From the NCBI GenBank assembly GCA_037157565.1, contig JAZHRO010000063.1:154554501-154618500 (forward strand): DNA of 64,000 bases, given 5' to 3'. The position numbers were made by a program, and so were the translations under genes. The DNA comes from Thalassia testudinum. Lineage: Eukaryota > Streptophyta > Magnoliopsida > Alismatales > Hydrocharitaceae. Of the stretch, positions 11,154 to 23,079 are shown one piece after another (the first letter of the stretch is position 1; the number at the start of each line of letters is the position of its first letter). The notes under the pieces are model-generated. The model ran no database searches. It was not told where the DNA came from and saw only the letters and a list, made by a program, of their open reading frames with translations.

Positions 11154-13503
11154 TGATTGCGTAGCAATTGTTGGTCTTAATTGACCTAGATTAAGCTAGA
11201 ACTTAGCATAAGTTAGGATTATTCATGCATGCATAAGCATTATCTGCATCTTTACTGCTTTCCTTTAGCTATGCATAAAATAAAGTTATAATGTGCTGAT
11301 TAAGTGCATTATGTCGATTGCAGGCAATAAGTTGATCAGGAGCTGAATCTGGAGTAGGATCTGAAGCTGGATCAGGAATAACGGGAGTTGCAGCAGAGCT
11401 GGAGTAAAAGGCTTAGATTAGAGGTAGGAATAATGATGTAAGGGAGTTAAAGGTTTGTTATTCTATTAAGTAGGAATAAAGCAGTAAAATGTGAAGAGCT
11501 TAGGTCCATCCTAGCCTTAGGATAGCCTAGAGACTTCCCCAAGGCTTAGCCACCCTTAGATTAGGTCACAACACCCAAGGAAGCCCTAAAACCCTAGTTC
11601 CAACCCTTATCTGGACGTCCAGATAAGTTATAGGACATCCAGGACCCTTAGCCATCTCCCGCACACCTCAAATCCACTTCTGCAGTGTTATTGGACGTCC
11701 AGACACTTTGTCAGACATCCAATTCATGCGGAATAGCCAAAATAGAACCTAGATTTTCCCCTGACTCAAATTGGATGTCCAGAACTGAAGTCTGGACTTC
11801 TGATTTTTGAGTATAAGTCGTCTGATCACATTTTGGACGTCTGGTACTGGTCTTCAATCCCTGTTTTGAAATTTAAGCCTTGATCTTGGATCTCTAGCTC
11901 CCTAAACCTAATCACAACCCCATAGGAACCTAAATTATGGTGTCCCAACCCTAGTACATCACCTCTAGAGCTACCTAAGGACCTAATTAGGTCCTCACCA
12001 AACCCAATTGACTTAGATCAAAGTCAATTACTTTCACCTAAGTCAATTGGACTCTTCGAGTCCAATTGAGCTTAGATCTCAACCCACATAAGTTCAATTG
12101 GACTTAGTGAGAGTCCAATTGACCTAAACCGAACCTAATTGAGTTATTTCACTCTCAATTAGGTTCACACTCACCCAATTAAACTTAGGTTAAGTTTAAT
12201 TGCAAATTCCCCTTAGCAATTAGGGTTTGTAACCCTAATTCAAGACATACACCTACTTAAACCCCTTAAGACCTAACCTAAACCACCAAGCCACATAGAG
12301 CACGACCACACACACACACACACACACACACACCCATTCACGCACATGCACTTCTCTAGAGTTCTCTAGAACTCTCTTGAAGTGGCACCACCTCTTGGTT
12401 GCCAAATTTAGCGACCAAGAGGCATTCAAAATGAGATCCACATTTTTTGGATCTCATAACCATATGGCTGGCTACTCTTGGACTCTCTCTAGATGGTTCC
12501 ACACCACTCTAGAGAGAAGCCCTTGGGTCTATAAAAAGACCCAATGGGTGGCCATTTTCACCCATTCACATTCTTGGCACCCATTCACTCCATTGGCTCC
12601 ATTCACATCCACCTCCACTTAGGCTAGCCACTCCATCTCCACGAGTTCACCACCACCTTTAAGGACACTATGCCGGGATGCTATATCACTCCTCTCTCTC
12701 TCCAAGGGTCAGCCTAAGCTCCATTGGCCATCCCTCATTCTCCTCCCGACCACTCCAAGGCCATCGGGGACCACCCTAGAATGCCCCTTTGTTCTGCTAC
12801 ATCTTGATTAGTAGTTTATGCTCTTCATAGTTTTACTACTTTTTATTACTGCTTAGTAGCATAGTCCTTATTCTCTTCGAATGATGCATGCAAAATCCCC
12901 CCATAGATTCTTGTATGCGATTGTTTTCTGGTTGCTAGATTTCCATTTTAAGCATTTATGTACAAGCTTTCCTCTACAGTTCCTGTTGCAAACAACTCTC
13001 CAATGGAATGAATAAAAAATGCATTTTTATATATATCTCTGTATGTTTGAAATCACCATGAGCTTAATGATTGCCATTCTTTTTGCGTGATTCGAGTTGC
13101 CTGTTTTCAATTATTTATCTATTTCGCAACAAGCATGTCGTTTCCTGAAAATATAGAGAATCTAACGATAGATGCATTTTCTGTAAATAGTCACCACCTC
13201 ACTAGAATCATGCGCACAGAAACTCACACGTTCACGTTTGTGATTTATTCAACACATGCGCACGTAATCAGGGTTCATAATAGAAGTGGTGAAATCTTAA
13301 TCAGGAGATTGGAAACCAGCGTGCGAATTTAAACAAGGTAGAGCGGTAAAAGATTGCATTCTAAAGTAAAACAAATGCCTCCCAGAGACGAACGACCAGG
13401 ACTCAAGTCTCCTTATCTTTAGAAAATAATTTCTTTGTTTGATTGTATTGCGTGCTATACTATGACGTTTTTCCCATTAAACAAGCACTCTATGCTTTCA
13501 ACA
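11154..13503 (+). repeat. 5' LTR of element B
   Basis: It matches 23080-25398 end to end. A TATA box (TATAAAAA) is at 12530-12537. The promoter-proximal half holds several GGACGTCC-type words, including a 20-base perfect palindrome at 11607-11626. CAATTGGACT inverted repeats lie at 12044-12121 and a CA-repeat run at about 12307-12333. The segment TGCCTCCCAGAGACGAACGA at about 13377 corresponds to a conserved word lying about 120-130 bases before the 3' end of the LTRs here. Confidence 0.95.
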
Positions 13504-13505
13504 AG

Positions 13506-13523
13506 TGGCGCTGTTATCAGGGA
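13506..13523 (+). promoter_or_regulatory. Primer binding site of element B
   Basis: TGGCGCTGTTATCAGGGA lies two bases after the LTR and matches the tRNA-Asp-type site TGGCGCCGTTGCCGGGGA with three differences. It is where minus-strand DNA synthesis would be primed. The drift suggests an old, inactive copy. Confidence 0.88.
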
Positions 13524-15212
13524 GGCAACGTCATTTTCTTTCATTTGGATCTTCTAAACTATCACTAACAAATCTCTCTCTACTTTGTTTTTGATGTGCA
13601 GGACAACACAGAAGAAAAAAGGAATCTGCGCACACAACAAGCGTGGCAAATAAAAAATCAGGTGCACATCATCTCCCCTTTAGATTAGGTTTCTTTTTTT
13701 TGAACCCTAGGAGTAGATTTACTTTATGCAAGTTCTTTTGAAAAAAAAGAAAAAAAAATATCTTTATTTAATTTCGTAAAAAAGAAAAAAATCAAATAAA
13801 AGAGAAATTTGAAAAAAATCTAGATTAAGTTTCTTTTTGAATCCTAGGTTAGTTTGAAAGAAAAAAAGTAAAAAAAAAAGATATTTTATTTGAATCCTTT
13901 GAAAAATTCTTTTTTAAAAAAAAAAATTTGCAAAAGTTCTCATAAAAAAAAACATTTTTTTTGGTGGAAAGCTTAGATTTCAAACTCAAACCTCTTTAAG
14001 AGCTTTTCCACCATCTTCTAATTTTTGGCGAGATTGCAAATCTGATTTAAAAATTTGATTGCTGAAAAACTAGTAAGCAAAAAATTCCGAAATTCAAGCC
14101 AAACCTTCACTTTCAAACCATGTTTCAAACGCCACAATTCTTTTGAAAAATTTCCAAGTATAGAATTTTTAAAAATTCTTAAAGTGTACATGGGTCAGAC
14201 TGACCTAGATTCAAGATTTTTCAAATTTCAAAAAGCAATTTCGAGCAATCCGCGAATCTTTTTTGACTAAGAATGGTGGGGTTTGAAAGTTAATCTAATT
14301 ATTTTTATTTTAAATATTTTTCAGAAAATTTTGAATTTCAATTGATACTATTTCAAAATGAAAAATCAACCAGGGGTCAAAATTTAAGATATGACCCCCT
14401 GACATTCAAAAATCCCTAAAAATTCGTTTGAAATAGTAAAAAAATTTCAAAAAAATATTCTCTAAAAAGCTAATTGAAAAAGGAATCTACTCGCAAGATT
14501 TCAAATTAATTGGATTCCAATTATTGTTAGAAAATGAACATTACTTTTGTAGTCTGCTGAAACAGAACAAACCCTAGAAGTGCATGAACCTTAGGTTGAA
14601 TCCTTAGGGTTAGAACTTAGAGACCACACTTTGGGCTAACCTAGACTTAAGCAAGTCTAGTACATAGCCAGTGAGCTTGGTCACCTTGTGGGCCACTCAC
14701 CAAGAGAAAACCCTACTGAAGAAAATGGGCTAAAATTAATTTTAAAACACAAAATCAACCCGAATTCGTTGTCATACTACTGGGTGTTTGCAACCTCTCT
14801 TGCTAAACTTGGTGACTAAGTCTGCGGGGTAGTGTCAAACGACCGCGACTCTGAGGTTAACGGAACTGGAGGCGTAAGCCAAAGGGAGAACCTTCCCCTT
14901 AGCCCCCTCGTAACCAGACTGGCTGGGTTAGCTTGAGAGGCAGGAATCACTTTTAGTCGGTTGAATGACGAATTTTTCTTCAAAAATTTGAACTTCTAAC
15001 AAAAAATCTGGTCACCTGATCCATAAGGACTATTTGATTGATAGGGCCTTAGCCTTGTCTTGCTTGGCTATACCAACCCAGGGGTTGGTTGGTGCCTGCA
15101 AGGAAGGAGGTCACTTAGACCTCACTTGGTTGGACCTTGGGAGCCACTCCCAAGGAGGCGAGTCACCCCGCTCGAACCATCTTCTCCCCCCACTTCTACT
15201 CCTAGAGCCACC
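13524..15212 (+). other. Leader of element B with conserved block
   Basis: There is no gene in these 1.7 kb between primer binding site and gag. The first part is rich in A and T homopolymer runs (about 13740-14560). At about 14825-14960 lies a block with AGTGTCAAACGACCGCGACT and GAGAACCTTCCCCTTAGCCC that is also present, on their sense strands, in the leaders of A and F. No splice or translation role can be assigned. Confidence 0.75.
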
Positions 15213-17330
15213 ATGTCAAATCCTGGACCTGGACCTAGAGCGAGTCAGGATATCGAGAATCTGGACCCGATGGCTCATATGGAAGCCTGGGTAGCCGAAT
15301 ATGAGGAGCGGCATCAACAGAGCATGGATCGCATCTTGATGGAACTTGATAGGATGAAGCACCCGCCGCGAGGAGAACAACTGCGGGATTTCTACGACCT
15401 AGCCGCACAAATCGTCGCACCTTTAGTCAGAATTCTTGCAGACGGAGACGCGTTTGAGCTCAAGCCCAATGTGATTGGGTTGATCAGCACTCATTTCTAC
15501 GGGAACTCAAGTGAAGATCCATTCCACCATCTTGAGGACCTGAGTCGACTCGCTGAAATGGTTTGACCTAGGAATATCGATCTCAGGATTGTTCTAATGA
15601 AGCTTTTCCCGTTCTCTCTAAGGGACAAAGCTTCATACTGGTTCAAGACCATTGGGAATCCAATTGGAACCTGGCTGGAATTACGACGTGAATTCCTGCA
15701 AAAGTTCTTCCCAATCGATCGAACAAACACAATGTGGCACACAATCACAACTTTCTCCCAGGGAGCTGGGGAGAAGTTACATGAAGCTTGAGACAGATTT
15801 CATGACCTTCTCCGAAAATGCCCGCACCATGGTATACCCAGATGGCACCTGGCTCAGATCCTTTACCATGGGCTGGATGACACACATTGGTATCTGGCCG
15901 ATGCATCTAGCAACAGGAATTTCCTTGCGAAAGATGAGAACAGCGCATTTGAGCTATTCGAATCATTAGCGGAGAACTCGATCAATGCTGCATCCATGAA
16001 CCAGTTTCAGCGACCTGGTTAGCAGTGTGTTGGTGTCCACGAGGCTCACACCGAGTCTATTCGAGCAGACATGGATATCATCGTCAAGTAGCTGGATAGA
16101 ATAAACCTAATCGAGGAGAAGATTGACCAGATTAGTCAAGGTCAATCTGACTTGAGCTCTGGCGCCTCAAGACTCTCCTATGCACCCCGAGCCCCCTACT
16201 CGAGTTAATCTACTCACTCGGGATGCATCTTCTCCATATTTATGAGATCCCACATATCAGGATCCTGTAAATAATCCAGATCTAGCACCCTACGACCAGG
16301 GTTATGCACCACCCACAGATTATAATGCGTATCCCCTTGACGGATATACATCTCATACATCTTCGACCTACGAGTACGTCAGTGCTATCCAATGATACGG
16401 GCGTAATAACCCGTATTCAGAGACGTATAACCCTAGTTGGCACTAGCATTCGAACTTCTAGTCTGGTAATTCACAGAGACCACATCAAGATCCACACTAC
16501 CAGACCAGGCAATACTGGAATGAGCAAAACACGTACCCTATGCAGCAGCCATTCCCATCTCAACAGCAGTAACCCTGCTCTTTATACCAGCCGTTGCACC
16601 AAGTTGCCAACCACCCTCCAAAGCGGGCTGACCCTTTGGTGGCACTGAAAGAGGAGCTGTAAGAATCGATGAGGAAATCAACACAAGATAGCTTGCAGAT
16701 TATGAAGGCGATGGTTGATTAGATACAGACCATACAGAACTTCCAGAACCAGCTGTTGTAGGACCATAAGACTCAGGGAGCCTTGCCCTCCCAACCCGTC
16801 TTGAATCCTCGATATGTGTAGAACCAGGGCACCCCGCCTAGGTTTCAGGCACCACAGGGACAAGCACATGCCATACTACAGGCACCTCTTGCACCACCCG
16901 ATTATGTGCAAGGCTAGCCACCTTCGCAGAACCCCACGTATTATGCCCTTCCTCTCCCCCACCACCTCATGGACAGCAAGTCGATGCACATGCTATCTCT
17001 TTCAGGAGCGGAAGAAAGACATTCGACCCACCACATAGGTAGGCGGGTCCTGATTTTTCCCACCCTTCGCCACAGGCGGGTTCGACTCCTTCATCATCTC
17101 AGGAGCCACCTGCGGTAGATAAGGGTAAGAGGCCACTCAACCCTAAGATTCCCGTCCCTTTTCCTGAGGCTCTAACACGAAATGCAATACAGAAATAGGG
17201 CACGTGGAGTTTTGAGGACCTGAATTGATGTTCAAGGAAGTACATATTCAGGTCCCCCTCCTCGAGGCAATGGATCACATTCCCGCTGTTGCTAGGATCT
17301 TCAAGGACTATTGTACCCCGAAGCGACAGC
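15213..17330 (+). pseudogene. gag: Element B gag (inactivated)
   Basis: The likely start is the ATG at 15213 (MSNPGPGP); the open frame begins farther upstream, but its first 51 codons look like leader. Capsid-like sequence is clear: FELKPNVIGLI, EDPFHHLEDLSRL, LFPFSLRDKASYW, FFPIDRTNTM and CPHHGIPRWHLAQ. In-frame stops interrupt it: TGA at 15564 and 15789, and TAG at about 16020 and 16089. The distal half (16200-17200), rich in Gln, Pro and Tyr, is scattered over several frames. The end is set near the PLLEAMDHIPAVARIFKDY segment at 17225 onward, which leads into protease. Related elements A and E show the same order. Confidence 0.88.
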
Positions 17331-20300
17331 TGAGAATTGGACGACAGGTGGTACTGTTGAAAGAGGCTAGCGTCGTGATTTTATCCGACTTACCACTGAA
17401 TAAGAAAGACCTTGGTACCCCACTCATATCCTGCTTCTTGCAGGATTCTCCATTTGATCGGACCCTTCTGGATCTGGGTTTGTCCATCAACCAACTCCTA
17501 CTGCCATATTTAATCGATTTCGATTTGGGGAGTTGAAGCCCACCTTGGTCACGATTCAGCTGGCTGACAAATCAGTCAAAACATCGAGGGGGGTGGCTAA
17601 GAATGTGATCGTGAAAGCCCGTAGGTTCTACTTTCCCATAGATTTTTTTGTTCTCAATATGGAAGTTCCTCCTAATCTCCGAGATGCACCAATTATTTTG
17701 GGTTGCCCATTTCTAGCGACAGCCCGAGCGAACATTGATTGTGCATCCAGTTGTATGGAGATAGCCCTAGGCAACGAGCGACTTCGACTGGACATATTCA
17801 GCGCAGCAAAGAACTTCGACTGTGATCGAATAGAGGAGGATGGTGAAGATGAAGATTCGGCATACTGTGGCAACATTGGGCTCCTTTGTGATGACCCAAT
17901 GTCTCATCCATCTGCACTATCAGGGTTCCTGGACCTCGATCCACACAGGACTGAAACCACTGCACTACACATATCTCCCTGAGGATCTGACTGTTTAGGG
18001 TGTGCTTCTGACCACAACACTCCTGAATCCAGCTATCCTGATCCATACATTACTGAATCGCCCCTGTTGTTGCAGGAAGATGTGACCACAGCTAACGGGT
18101 TTCCCGTTAACGCAGTCACAACAGATTATTCCACAAGGAGTGACTTAGTGGGAATTCACGTGCACATGGATCAGCAGATTCCCACCCTCGATTATGCTCC
18201 TCCCACTCTCATTTCTAACTCTGATCCACCCATAATTGAATTGAAGCCCTTACCTAACTCACTCAAGTATTTGTTCTTGGGCGAAAGTGAGACATACCCA
18301 GTCATTATCAATGCCCACTTAACCAAAGAACAGGAGCATCAATTGATTTTTATGCTTCAAGACCATAGGGCTACTATTGGGTGGAGTATTGCTGATCTTC
18401 GTGGTATTCGCCCCTCGTATTGCACTCATCACATTTACACGGATGATGGGGTGAAACCTTCGAGACAACCTCAAAGACGGATTAACCCGAATATGCTAGA
18501 GGTTGTTAAGAAGGTGATCATCAAATGGCTGGATGCAAGTATCGTATATCCAATCTCAGACAGCCAGTGGGTGAGTCCGATCCAGATAGTGTCCAAGAAA
18601 GCAGGACTCACTGTTGTAAAAAATAATAAGGGCGAATCCATCCCCACCCGCACTACGACATCTTGGTGAGTCTGCATCGACTACAGGAAACTGAACACGG
18701 CTACCCAGAAGGATCACTTCCCTTTGCCATTCATTGATCAGATCTTGGAACGGTTAGCCGGATGCAGTTTCTTCTGCTTTCTAGATGGATACTCCAGGTA
18801 TAATCAAGTAGCGATTAGCCTGGAAGATCAATACAAGACCACATTCACATGCCCCTTTGGAACATTCGCTTTCAAGCGGATGCCCTTTGGCCTTTGCAAC
18901 GCACCAACGACATTTTAGCATTGTATGACTGCCATCTTCTCTGACATGATCAGGGACTATGTGGAGGTATTCATGGATGACTTCTCCACTTTTGGAGATG
19001 GTTTTGAATCTTGTCTTGATAACCTCACCAAGATCTTTAAACAGTGTATTGAGGTAAACCTAGTACTATCCTAGGAGAAAAGCGATTTCATGATGAGGTA
19101 TGGCATAGTACTAGGGCACAGGATCTCTAAAAATGGACTCGAGGTTGATCAAGCTAAATTGGAGATTATTTCCTATTTACCGCCACCTAGCTTGGTCAAG
19201 CAGATTAGATCATTCTTGGGTCACGTCGGCTTCTATTGGCGATTTATACGTGATTTCTCAAAATTTGTGTAGCCTTTGACGAATCTCTTGGTTACCGATG
19301 TCCCATTTAAATTTGATACCTCGTGTCTCAACGCCTTTGAGACTTTATGAAGTGCTGTCTCCAACTCCCCGATTCTCCAACCACCCGACTAGTCGCTTGA
19401 TTTCAAAATGATGTACGACGCTTCTGATTTTGCCGTCAGTGCTGTTTCAGGCCAGCATCGGGAGAAACAACCCTTCGTCATATACTATGCTTGCAAGATG
19501 CTAAATGAGGCTCAGTGCAATTACACTGTCACCAAAAAAGAACTGCTAGCAGTAGTATTCAGGTTGGAGAAATTCAGATCTTACTTATTAGGGTGCAAGG
19601 TCATCATCTTCACTGACCACTCTGCCCTTCGGCACTTGTTGGCAAAGAAGGATGACAAACCATGGCTCATTAGATGGATCCTTCTATTGTAGGAATTTGA
19701 TATCGAAATCCGTGACGAAGCCGAAACCAAACCACATGAGGAAAGAATGTTGTGGCCGATCGCCTATCCAGATTGAACCCAAACCACATTCCTTATTCCC
19801 TGCCTATCCATGAGTAATTTTCGGATGAATCTCTTTTGGAAGTTCATTCTGTTGAGTTCCCCTGGTACGTGGATATCGTGAACTACCTTGCCGTAGGCAA
19901 GATTCCCACAAATCTATCCAAGGACCAAAAACTCAAATTCACTGTAGAAGCCAAATACTACCTCTCAGATGACCTACTGCTCTTCTGCAATGGAGTGGAT
20001 CAGATTATTCGAAGCTGCATCCCACATTCTGAGATCCCCAGTGTATTATCTTTCTGCCACAATGATGCTTGTGGTGGCCATTTCTCGGGATGGAAAACCG
20101 CTGCAAAAATTTTGCAGTCAGGATTTTTCTAGCCAAGCATCTTCAGAGATACACACGAATACGCCCAACACTACAAACGATGCCAGTCAGTCGGTTCTAT
20201 GACCAGGAGACATGATGCCACTCTAGCCCATCATGGTTGTAGAAGTGTTCGACATCTGGGGCATCAATTTTATAGGCCCTTTTTCAAACTTGCATGGTTT

Positions 20301-21143
20301 GAGTACATATTACTAGCTGTTGACTATGTCTCGAAGTGGGTTGAGGCCATCATGATGAGATGGGCTGGCCATAAGATTGTTATTTCTTTCGTACGACATA
20401 ACATCTTCACAAGATTCAGAATACACAGCGCTTTGATTAGTGACAGGGGAAGCCACTTAATTCACGCCCATTTCAGGTCGTTATTAAAGAAATACGGGGT
20501 ACATCACCGTATAGCCACCCCGTATCACCCGCAGACCAATGGGTAGGATGAAGTGTTTAACCGTCAGATCAAGCTGATTCTCCAGAAGACGGTTAGACCA
20601 GACAGGAAGGATTGGTCCGATAAATTAGTTGATACACTTTGGGCATATCGGGCTACATACAAGGACCCACTCGGAATGTCACCATATTGCATGGTATATG
20701 ACAAGGCCTGCCACCTTCCTATAGAGCTGGAACACCGCGCCTTTTGGGCTGTGCAAAAATCTAACCTTGACCTCGATGTAGGAGGTCAAGAAAGAAAACT
20801 CCAGCTTAGCGAATTAGAAGAGATTCGGCGGGAGGCCTATGAGAATGCATTAATATACAAGGACAAGACCAGGGCCTTTCATGACCGCCACATCCAGAGG
20901 AAAGCATTCATGCCCAACCAGCAAGTTTGGTTGTTTAATTCTCGATTAAAGTTGTTCGCAGGGAAGCTCAAGCTGAAGTGGACTGGCCTGTATATTGTGA
21001 TCCATCCATATCCTAATGGGGCAGTCCAAATCAAGGACCCAAAATCTGGGCATATATCCACAGTTAATGGCCAGTTCCTCAAGCCATTTTTGGCCCAAGA
21101 ACCTCCACCTAACGAGATTGTTCATCTTATTGAGGATGTGTGA
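17331..21143 (+). pseudogene. pol: Element B pol: protease, RT, RNase H, integrase (inactivated)
   Basis: Protease sequence FDRTLLDLGLSIN lies near 17456-17494, followed by a frameshift. RT occupies about 18400-19080 with FLDGYSRYNQ and an intact FMDD (18970-18981). RNase H begins near 19408 (MMYDASD). The zinc-binding region lies at about 20000-20190 and integrase at about 20240-20900, ending with the tail to the stop at 21141. Stops include TGA at 18667, TAG at 18916, 19072, 19391, 19690, 20130, 20224 and 20544, and TGA at 19348. The frame changes between RNase H and the integrase region. The first integrase catalytic Asp is Asn (AAT at 20266-20268); the Glu (GAA at 20550-20552) is present. 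The family assignment is firm and function is lost. Confidence 0.93.
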
Positions 21144-23067
21144 TTGAGTGCTTGCTCAGTAGGAGGCATTAAACTCAGCACATATAGATAGAATATATCC
21201 CACATTTCACCATCATTTATACATAACCATTTTTATACATAGCATATTTTTCATTTAGCATATTTACTTTTTGTATATTGCATGCTAACAAGTTGGTCGG
21301 TGCTAAATATAATTTTAGGAGCAATTACAGGTGATTTCTACCCATTCTCTCCCTACAGTATTTATTTTCTTTTATATTCATGCATGAGGACAAGTAAGAA
21401 CTTGGGCTTGGGGGGGTAGATACAACAAAATTGAAAAATTCCAACATTTAGGAAAACCTCGGAACTACATGTAAAATGTACTTTAGAACCCTAAACAAAA
21501 GAACAATCGACTCCACCTCCAATGCTCGCATTGGAGCTAGAAATTGTCCGAAACAGCCATTCCCAACTCACCCACTCACCTCTTGTTCTAAATTTAGGGT
21601 CAAGCTAAATGTAACCTGATATGGGAATTTCACGAAGTATAAATTATACAAGGTTAATTGTTCATATCATATATACATATTGCATTCATGAATAAGATTA
21701 TTTTATTAAGAGAATGCATTAGGGATTTCATCCTCTAGTTGATTCCTATAATCTGGAATCCAGTACAACTTTTCACACACACATAAAATTTGCAATGGAT
21801 TCATGGTGAAGATTGATAAACATCTTCAGTCTGTCGAGAAGAACAATGCTTCTTTTCTTGAACCCCTGTGCAATGTTTTGGGAGTCAGGCAGATTTTCCT
21901 CCAAAAATCCACCAAATAGTGTGAGATGAGAGTAGAGTGTACTGGTGCTCTAAGATTTGTGCAAGGAATCCAGAATCCAAGATAATTGGGTGATGATACC
22001 CATATGTTAGGCATAGTTTCCACTCTCAGTTCCTACGTATACATTTTGTGTGAAATTTTGAGAGCCACCAAATAAGGCAAATACGCGGAGAGCGAGTTTT
22101 CATAAAACTAGGGGTAAGGTGGATGGTTACAACCATTCTTTATAGAATCCTGAGCTGAAGGAGGATATTGATGCTAAGGCCAGAAATACACCGTCCTTGA
22201 GTACCACCAATCCCTAATAATGCCTCCTCAATAAAGTTCATGGATGTGTGTTAGTTGTGTTATGTTGAAAAAAAAATGATGAAAAGAAAGAAAAATTGAA
22301 AAAAAAAATTAGAAAAAGAAGAAAAAGCAAAGAAAAAAGAGTGAATATTTAGTTCAGTTGTATTGAGGCAATACCATCAAATAAATTTGAGATCCACCAA
22401 ATATGGCCTTAACCCACCTTTCTTATGGTTCTAATCGCCCAAATACTGGCTAAGGAATTTCGACTTAGTGTTAGGGTTATGGAAACTCAATTAAAGTGTT
22501 AGTGCCAAGTGATACCACCAAATACAGATCATATGTGTGAATTTGGTGAGATTGTGAGCTCTAAGAAAAGAAAAGAAAAAGAAAAAGAGTAAGAGAAAAT
22601 GAATACAAAGGAATCAAAAGAGAGCATAGTTTTTCTCGTCTTTCTCTAAGTTGAGTTACTTAGTTATCCAAGAATCTAGATCATATAGTACTAGTCTCTA
22701 TGTAGCACCAAGTGAGAGTGAGCCACCAAATATATAATCTTTTCCCTCAGAGATTCTCTACCAAAGCCTAAAGTCGGGGTGAAATTAATAGAATATCTTG
22801 AATACCCCGAGGGAAGAAGTCTGCCTATCCTGCTAGAATTTTTACTAGGGATCAAGTACAGGCTTTAGAGGTGAATCAGTTTTTCACTCGAATCCATTGC
22901 AAAAGCTACATAGTTTCACTTTCACGACTGTTTGGTTTTCTAGAGCATAGGATGAAAACAGAAAAGAGAAAAATCTCTAGGCATAAACTTGATAAAATAA
23001 TCAGTCCCTTAGGGACCCTTGCTGTAAATAATTTAGTCTTGCATATGCTAGGGACTAGCAAGATTTA
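21144..23067 (+). other. 3' non-coding region of element B with decamer array
   Basis: These 1.9 kb between the integrase stop and the polypurine tract contain no env-like ORF. There are five exact copies of CCACCAAATA, at 21909-21918, 22065-22074, 22394-22403, 22515-22524 and 22723-22732, and a variant (ACCATCAAATA) near 22373. Spacings are similar to those in element A. A-rich tracts at 22264-22340 and 22561-22620 look like decayed simple repeats. Confidence 0.85.
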
Positions 23068-23079
23068 GGCATGGGGGTA
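23046..23079 (+). promoter_or_regulatory. Polypurine tract of element B with adjacent hairpin
   Basis: GGCATGGGGGTA (23068-23079) touches the 3' LTR. Just upstream TGCTAG, loop GGA and CTAGCA (23046-23060) can pair. This corresponds to the longer hairpin at the same place in C, E and F. Confidence 0.88.

Noticed and set aside
21144..23067. Possible env-like gene downstream of element B integrase
   Set aside because: Athila elements may have env here, but no frame above about 65 codons is present and none shows a signal peptide or membrane helix pattern.
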